DNA of 10,751 bases from a candidate division WOR-3 bacterium (GTDB lineage: Bacteria; SDB-A): contig JAFGON010000036.1 in the NCBI GenBank assembly GCA_016926475.1, positions 1 through 10,751 of the forward strand, written 5' to 3'. Below, in pieces: positions 6,343 through 10,751 of the stretch (its first letter is position 1; each line of letters opens with the position of its first letter). The translations under genes were made by a program, and so were the position numbers. Below the pieces are notes generated by a model. It ran no database searches, had not been told where the DNA came from, and was given only the letters and a program-made list of their open reading frames with translations.

Positions 6343-7683
6343 ATGGATGAGATACTGAAAAGTCTAAAAATATGGGGTTACGAAAAGTATTCCAAAATAA
6401 TTCTTGCGGCTTTGGTCACGGGGGAACCCCTTCTTTTTATAGGAAAACACGGATCAGGTAAAACATTTATGTTGTGTCAGTTAGCACGTGCGCTCGGTTA
6501 TGAGACAGAAGGAGCTGAAAAAGAATTCAACGCTTACGACGCTTCAAAATCGGTTTTTGAAGATATCATCGGTTTCCCCGATCCTGAAATGATGAAAAAA
6601 GGGAAAATTGACTACATAAAATCGCCAATGACATTGTGGAACAAAAAATTCATATTGATTGACGAATTGTCGAGGGCGAATTATGCCATGCAGAGCAAAT
6701 GGCTTGAAGTCATTAAGGACAGATCCTTAATGGGAGAGAATATTCCTTCGCTGAAATATGTATTTTCGGCGATGAATCCCCTGAATTATCCCGGTGCTTA
6801 TTCGCTTGATCCTGCCCTTGCAGACAGATTTTCACAAATTGTGGAGATAGACGATTATTTTAAAGAAGAAGACATAATCAAAATCGTCAAAGGAAATAAT
6901 GAAAAATCATCACTTCTGAGAGAAAACGAAGAATTTGACGGGAGAATTACGGAAAAACTTCAAAGTCTGATAAAGAAAGTAAAAAAAGAATATTATTCTT
7001 TGCCCAAAAAAATTACCGAAATGTCTGAAAAATTCTGCTCTGCATATTACAGAAATGCCCAGGACGTATGTTCAGAAAAAGAATACAAAGCCGTAAGCGA
7101 GAGAAGGGCGGGAATGATTTTCAGGACGCTGAAAGTCATGTTCGCGATAGACTTGTCGGAAAAAATTAAAATTACGCCGAAAGCTTTTAGGGAAAATTTT
7201 AGAATGGCATCCGAATTTTCCTGGATTTATCCCGCCATAGAGGACGGGAATACGAGAAATCTTGAGAAGGAAATACTTGAAAAGACAATCAGAGACCTGG
7301 GTTTTATCAAGATAGAGCCGGAAAAGGAGGATAGCACTGAAAGAATACTTCAAAAATTCAAGAATTCAACCTCAGGTAAAGAAGCCTTTAAATCGGTTCT
7401 GACAATTTTAAACAAAATAAGGCTTTTGCAGGAAAAGAATGTTACGCCCTGTGAAAAGGACAGCCAGCTTTTTGAAAACGTGGTTGATGTTGTGCTCAAC
7501 CAAGATGCTGATTTGCTCAACAGGAATCTTAACGGAATGAGTGTTGACAGCTACAGAACAACAGGGATTTGCGACAACTACATCGACAACGACGACAATA
7601 CAGCAGTTGAAATAATTTCGGAAATTTTTACAAGGGAGGAAAATTATGCTAGTGGAAGTATTCAAGAGAAGAAAACTGCTTAA
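6343..7683 (+). CDS. MoxR-type AAA+ ATPase
   Basis: A 446-residue AAA+ ATPase of the MoxR/AAA_5 type, first gene of the plus-strand operon. Visible motifs: Walker A GKHGSGKT (34-41); Walker B FILIDELSRA with D107 and E108; sensor 1 asparagine N145 in SAMNP; the arginine finger region LDPALADRF with R162; and a sensor 2-like SERRAG (252-257). Family members form hexameric rings that remodel protein complexes and typically work with a VWA-domain partner encoded nearby, which is the case here at 8718. The C-terminal 190 residues are lysine-rich and helical, with no domain recognised, longer than in minimal MoxR proteins; they may bind a specific partner. The last 38 bases overlap the next gene. 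All ATPase residues expected for activity are present. Confidence 0.88.
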   Translation: MDEILKSLKIWGYEKYSKIILAALVTGEPLLFIGKHGSGKTFMLCQLARALGYETEGAEKEFNAYDASKSVFEDIIGFPDPEMMKKGKIDYIKSPMTLWNKKFILIDELSRANYAMQSKWLEVIKDRSLMGENIPSLKYVFSAMNPLNYPGAYSLDPALADRFSQIVEIDDYFKEEDIIKIVKGNNEKSSLLRENEEFDGRITEKLQSLIKKVKKEYYSLPKKITEMSEKFCSAYYRNAQDVCSEKEYKAVSERRAGMIFRTLKVMFAIDLSEKIKITPKAFRENFRMASEFSWIYPAIEDGNTRNLEKEILEKTIRDLGFIKIEPEKEDSTERILQKFKNSTSGKEAFKSVLTILNKIRLLQEKNVTPCEKDSQLFENVVDVVLNQDADLLNRNLNGMSVDSYRTTGICDNYIDNDDNTAVEIISEIFTREENYASGSIQEKKTA

Positions 7684-8482
7684 GGGTCTTTCTTTTCTTG
7701 CCGCAATCTTGAAAGAAGTCGCATTCAGTTCCGAAAAGGAAATCGAAGAATTGAATGTATTTACAAGAAGAGCCGCCCACTGGATTGTGCCTCCTCCGGA
7801 AAACAGGGGCGGGAGTTTTTACAAGACTCTGAAGAAGGAATTTATTCTCGGTGACAAAAAAATGGTCGGATTTTTCTGTATTGATTCCGGAAAAGTATAT
7901 GAAGTTTCGCAGTATCTTTGGGAAAAACTTACTGTAAACGGCACTATTGAAAAGCTTTTCCCCGGTTCAAGGGCAGGACTCCCTCTGAAAAAGTGCGTCA
8001 AGTTCAACAAGTTTCTCAACAAAGTCATCAATGAAATATCTATGTTTCAGAAGAACAGCAACTGGGATTATGAATTGCCGATTGTCCAGGATCGCTTGAA
8101 CGAAAGCAGTTTTATTAACGTAAAGAATTTTGAAGAAATTTTCACGAAGAACGGTGATGACTATTGTTTAAAGAGCAGAGTATTCCCGAGGGTGTTCAGG
8201 GAAAAGCTTTTGATAGTCAGGGAAAGGGAAATCAAAGGAGTTAAAATCAACGACGTTCTTTTCAAGGTTGGTAAATGCACCAACGGTTCAAGATCCAGAA
8301 ATGAAAATGAATATGTTTGTGTAGTGGACGGAAAGATGAAAATTCCCGGCAACAGTGAATTCAAGTATTTCTCTCAGGACAGCCGGCTCAAGGTTTTTGA
8401 AAGCGACAGCATCGACACAAAACTCAGTTCAATTCTTAAGACTATTTATCTTCTCAAGCAAACACCGGAAGTGAACAGCTGA
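7646..8482 (+). CDS. Unrecognised protein of the MoxR-VWA operon, ending at an in-frame TGA
   Basis: A 278-residue protein with no family I recognise. The ATG is 5 bases after GGGAGGA (7634-7640) and lies 38 bases inside the MoxR gene, so it is translationally coupled to it. It is basic, with many Lys, Phe and Asn, and shows no signal peptide or clear membrane segment. A tryptophan- and proline-containing patch (HWIVPPPENRGG, near residue 45) and a basic stretch (RVFPRVFREKLLIVREREIKG, split around residues 180-200) stand out, followed by predicted beta strands. Its place between a MoxR ATPase and its VWA partner suggests an adaptor or substrate-binding component of the same complex. The TGA at 8480-8482 may not be the ancestral end: the frame continues without a break to 8716, which would give about 355 residues. 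Confidence 0.75.
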   Translation: MLVEVFKRRKLLKGLSFLAAILKEVAFSSEKEIEELNVFTRRAAHWIVPPPENRGGSFYKTLKKEFILGDKKMVGFFCIDSGKVYEVSQYLWEKLTVNGTIEKLFPGSRAGLPLKKCVKFNKFLNKVINEISMFQKNSNWDYELPIVQDRLNESSFINVKNFEEIFTKNGDDYCLKSRVFPRVFREKLLIVREREIKGVKINDVLFKVGKCTNGSRSRNENEYVCVVDGKMKIPGNSEFKYFSQDSRLKVFESDSIDTKLSSILKTIYLLKQTPEVNS

Positions 8483-8716
8483 AAACAACCGCGTTTTAAA
8501 AGCGGTGTTTATTTTGTCTGCAAATCCCCAGATATATTATTTTACGATACAGCTCCGGAAGTCATAACCGATATTGATATGATCAAGAATATTTACAGCA
8601 GAATAGATTGCTGGATTTACAATCCCTTGCACCCCGCGCTGGACAGGTTCGCGGATTTCGAAAAAACAACCTCACTCGGAATTATTGACGGGAAAGCTCT
8701 TTGCAAAGCCGGTTAA
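8483..8716 (+). other. 77-codon open continuation of the same frame after the TGA
   Basis: After the TGA at 8480-8482 the frame stays open for 77 codons and ends with TAA at 8714-8716, one base before the ATG of the metallopeptidase-VWA gene. The encoded stretch looks like real protein (KSGVYFVCKSPDILFYDTA, then RIDCWIYNPLHPALDRFADF). The only in-frame ATG, at 8579, has no Shine-Dalgarno site, and no other good start exists, so an independent gene is unlikely. The next gene also lacks a good ribosome binding site, which makes sense only if ribosomes arrive from this frame. It is most likely the C-terminal end of the preceding protein, cut off by a nonsense codon or reached by readthrough; a sequencing error is possible. 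Confidence 0.55.
8488..8506 (+). terminator. GC hairpin directly after the TGA: possible attenuator
   Basis: ACCGC (8488-8492) pairs with GCGGT (8502-8506) across a 9-base loop GTTTTAAAA, followed by a U-rich but interrupted stretch (GTTTATTTTG). It starts 5 bases after the TGA. It could act as a weak intrinsic terminator that lowers downstream expression. It lies inside the open continuation, so it may also be simple coding sequence. Confidence 0.3.
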
Positions 8717-8717
8717 C

Positions 8718-10172
8718 ATGAAAAACGTCAAAGAGAAATTCACGGAAATGATTTTTGAAGAAAAAAGCTTTTTAAAGCCGCTTTTCGACATTTACAAGAG
8801 CACGGTAAAAGACGTGATAGTCGAAAAGGATTCCGAAAGTGTAAAAACCGCCTGTGTCCAACAGGCCGGAGACAACGGATTCGTTATCAGAATAAACGAA
8901 GATTTCATGAAAAGAAAAATGACCGGAAAGTATGATCTTCTTTGGGTGCTGATCCATGAATTATCGCACATTTTCTTCGAGCATTTTAAATATGCCGTTA
9001 AAATCTGCCCGGAATTCACGAATTTTTGCGCTGACATAAACTGCAATTCGCTGATGTTCAACCTCAACAGGAAAAAAAGAATAAAGGTTCTTGACCGCTG
9101 TTACGGCAGTTTCTACAAAAAAATGTTAAAAAACCGTTTTTTCACAGAAAAAGACCTTATGTTTCTTCTCGCGCCGCCCTCCAAAAGCAGAAAAAGCGTG
9201 GAACAGGATTTCAAAAAAATTGTCAACCTCTCTCCGTCCCGGAAAAACACGCTCATTTCACTGTGGTTTGACAATTACTTAAAACCTGGAATGCCGGTTC
9301 CGCAGTTGGAGAGTATATTGAAAAGATTTATCCGAAAAAGGGAAAATTTCACTTACATCTCACTCGTCAACAGCGAATTGACCAAAATCAGTGCGGTCAA
9401 AACCGCCGTTTCCGGCTTTATTGATCATATAAAAACCAGTTTATACTGCAGGAACGCATCCTCCATAGAAAAGATAAAAATTAAATTTCAGGAAGGCGGG
9501 AATCTCCGAAAAGCAGAACTTCTGAAAAAACTGATGGAAAAAGTCTTCTGTGAAAATATGTTCAAAAGTGTAAACTACAAAAATGACTTGGTCGAATCGA
9601 CGGGCGTCATACCGAATTTTTCAAGAAAACAGCTTTCACTTATTAATTGCGGAGTGAATACCCTTTTCTACCAGAACAAAATCCCGGCGAGGGTTAAAAG
9701 CGACGAGTTTTCGCCTGTATATATTGACCAGTCTGGTTCCATGGAATCCTACAAGGAATTGATTTACATTCTTTTGAGAAAAATCTCTGATCTTTTCCCC
9801 GGTCCGTATTTTGTGTTTTCGTCTGAACTTAAGAAGATAACCCTTCAGGACGTGAAAGAGGGGAATGCCATAACCGGCGGGACGGATATAAATCCTGTAG
9901 TCGAGCACATAAATTCGTGTAAATTCAAAAAAGCATTGATCATAACAGACGGCTGTTTCAAAAAACCGGATACGAGAGCCAAAGCGGAGACGTATGTAAT
10001 TTTGCCGTCCAAATCTTGTGAAAGTCATGCTTTAAAGAGCACAATGAATGATATCGGTGATATAAAAGGAATATTTTACCTCGATGTAGAATGTGAAAAC
10101 ACCTCACAAAGGTTCAACCAATTGAGAAGGAGGAGACCATGTATTTTGAAGAAACGTCAATATACGAGATGA
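8718..10172 (+). CDS. Metallopeptidase-VWA fusion (DUF2201-like), MoxR partner
   Basis: A 484-residue protein. The N-terminal half is a putative metallopeptidase domain with HELSH (H80, E81, H84) in a hydrophobic helix and a likely third ligand D106 in NFCADINCN, matching the DUF2201 N-terminal layout. The middle (about 125-300) is basic and helical. The C-terminal part is a VWA-like domain with an intact metal-ion-dependent adhesion site: D337, S339 and S341 in DQSGS, T389 in GGTD, and D411 in IITDG. MoxR ATPases pair with VWA proteins, so this is the expected partner of the protein at 6343. The ATG at 8718 is one base after the TAA of the preceding frame. The upstream in-frame TTG at 8685 is less likely. 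No good Shine-Dalgarno site is seen, pointing to coupling. The end overlaps the next gene by 34 bases. Both metal sites appear functional; the substrate is unknown. Confidence 0.85.
   Translation: MKNVKEKFTEMIFEEKSFLKPLFDIYKSTVKDVIVEKDSESVKTACVQQAGDNGFVIRINEDFMKRKMTGKYDLLWVLIHELSHIFFEHFKYAVKICPEFTNFCADINCNSLMFNLNRKKRIKVLDRCYGSFYKKMLKNRFFTEKDLMFLLAPPSKSRKSVEQDFKKIVNLSPSRKNTLISLWFDNYLKPGMPVPQLESILKRFIRKRENFTYISLVNSELTKISAVKTAVSGFIDHIKTSLYCRNASSIEKIKIKFQEGGNLRKAELLKKLMEKVFCENMFKSVNYKNDLVESTGVIPNFSRKQLSLINCGVNTLFYQNKIPARVKSDEFSPVYIDQSGSMESYKELIYILLRKISDLFPGPYFVFSSELKKITLQDVKEGNAITGGTDINPVVEHINSCKFKKALIITDGCFKKPDTRAKAETYVILPSKSCESHALKSTMNDIGDIKGIFYLDVECENTSQRFNQLRRRRPCILKKRQYTR
10128..10133 (+). 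promoter_or_regulatory. Shine-Dalgarno AGGAGG of the last gene, inside the VWA gene
   Basis: A full AGGAGG lies 5 bases before the ATG at 10139, within the coding end of the metallopeptidase-VWA gene. The strong site suggests high translation of the following gene and shows that the overlap is genuine. The local run of arginine codons in the VWA tail is partly a by-product of this site. Confidence 0.75.
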
Positions 10173-10751
10173 ACATTAAGTTAGTAAAAAACATTCCCAT
10201 TCTTCTATACGAAGATCCGAACGTAAAGGATGAAAGGGAGAAAAAAGCAAGGGATATGTGGTTTGAAGCGCTAAAAAATAAAGAGGAAACAAAAACTCCT
10301 GACGAATACTGCCCTCCCGAATACGAAGAAATCATTCTGTTGAACACTGGTTTGAGAAATTCCATCAGCAGAGAAGGCGATTTTGATTTCATTGAAAACT
10401 TTGATTATTCTACAGAAGATTCAGAAGAAAACCTTCAACTTATAAAAAATGCCTCGGAATTTTTAGGGACTGAGATAACAGTGATAGCGGGAAATGATTT
10501 TTTTGTAGATTACAGAACTGTTTTTAATTATAGAAATTCTAAAGCCGCTTTCAGCCGTGCCGTTTCAGACGGCTCTGTTTTTAGCCCTTATGCTTATCTT
10601 AAATCTACAGGCGATTTTTTTGCTGCCGATCCATATACTGCTGAATTCAGGGTTAAAAACAAAAAATACCAGATGCTCATCAACAGTGCGTCGAGATTTT
10701 CCTACCTGCCTAAAGGTGAATTGTCAGAAAAACCCATGAAGGGAGAAGAAG
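10139..10751 (+). CDS. Acidic protein of unknown function, N-terminal part
   Basis: The frame from the ATG at 10139 is open to the window end, giving 204 codons and no stop. It starts 34 bases inside the metallopeptidase-VWA gene behind a strong AGGAGG. The first 110 residues are markedly acidic (CPPEYEEII, then DFDFIENFDYSTEDSEEN), in contrast to the basic proteins before it. The later part (FFVDYRTVFNYRNSKAAFSRAV, split near residues 120-142, then YLKSTGDFFAADPYTAEFRV) looks like a folded domain that I do not recognise. There is no signal peptide or membrane segment. Its position makes it a fourth component of the MoxR/VWA system, perhaps a partner, regulator or peptidase substrate. This is inference from context only. 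Confidence 0.75.
   Translation, partial: MYFEETSIYEMNIKLVKNIPILLYEDPNVKDEREKKARDMWFEALKNKEETKTPDEYCPPEYEEIILLNTGLRNSISREGDFDFIENFDYSTEDSEENLQLIKNASEFLGTEITVIAGNDFFVDYRTVFNYRNSKAAFSRAVSDGSVFSPYAYLKSTGDFFAADPYTAEFRVKNKKYQMLINSASRFSYLPKGELSEKPMKGEE

Noticed and set aside
8480-8482. Alternative genetic code reading TGA as an amino acid
   Set aside because: The antitoxin, RES, transglutaminase, HsdS-like, HsdM-like and VWA genes all end in TGA at sensible family lengths.
8480-8510. Selenocysteine insertion at the TGA, with the hairpin as SECIS
   Set aside because: The loop begins only about 10 bases after the TGA, too close for a typical bacterial SECIS. The context shows no redox motif, and no selenoprotein machinery is visible.
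9636-10028. Long minus-strand ORF opposite the VWA domain
   Set aside because: Shadow of the plus-strand gene: the plus frame carries an intact MIDAS, while the minus frame has no recognisable motif or ribosome site.
1-10751. CRISPR array, tRNA, rRNA, insertion sequence or integrase
   Set aside because: No regularly spaced repeats, cloverleaf-like sequences, ribosomal RNA segments, transposase motifs or long terminal inverted repeats were seen on reading through.

Overview
The window reads as a fragment of a bacterial chromosome with two different halves. The left part (1 to about 4200) carries a secreted Asp-box protein, a toxin-antitoxin pair, a secreted transglutaminase-like protein with a C-terminal sorting-type domain, and a small envelope protein with a PPC-like beta domain. 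Multidomain exported proteins ending in such a sorting-like domain are typical of FCB-group and neighbouring candidate phyla (for example WOR-3 or Cloacimonadota-like lineages). That placement is inference; no marker gene is present. Several genes here end in TGA, so TGA is an ordinary stop in this genome.

Layout: (1) 1-387 minus, start of an exported BNR/Asp-box protein with a good promoter. (2) 572-1533 plus, an Xre/MbcA/ParS-type antitoxin and a RES toxin, overlapping by 4 bases, behind a strong extended -10 promoter flanked by an inverted repeat. (3) 1642-3660 plus, transglutaminase-like enzyme, and 3721-4182 plus, PPC-domain protein. (4) 4183-4254, a short convergent spacer with a 15-bp tandem duplication. 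(5) 6193-4255 minus, a two-gene unit: a single-TRD, half-length type I specificity (HsdS-like) subunit, then a protein that follows the HsdM/N6-methylase layout but has lost the SAM and catalytic motifs. (6) 6343-10751 plus, transcribed divergently: a MoxR-type AAA+ ATPase, an unrecognised protein, a DUF2201-like protein fusing an HExxH metallopeptidase domain to a VWA domain with an intact MIDAS, and an acidic protein that runs off the window.

The right part is visibly richer in A/T and lysine codons than the transglutaminase region and looks like an accessory island. Its most interesting aspect is the whole locus: a MoxR plus metallopeptidase-VWA chaperone or protease-like cassette back to back with a DNA-recognition module (half HsdS plus catalytically dead HsdM-like partner), with no restriction subunit and no active methylase in view. 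A reasonable hypothesis is a conflict or defence system in which the S/M-like pair senses DNA and the AAA+/VWA/peptidase arm responds. Only adjacency and a shared promoter region support this.

A second notable point is an in-frame TGA that ends the second gene of the plus operon. The same frame then stays open for 77 codons and stops one base before the metallopeptidase start codon, with a small GC hairpin directly after the TGA. This suggests a split gene, a recent nonsense change, an assembly error or regulated readthrough.
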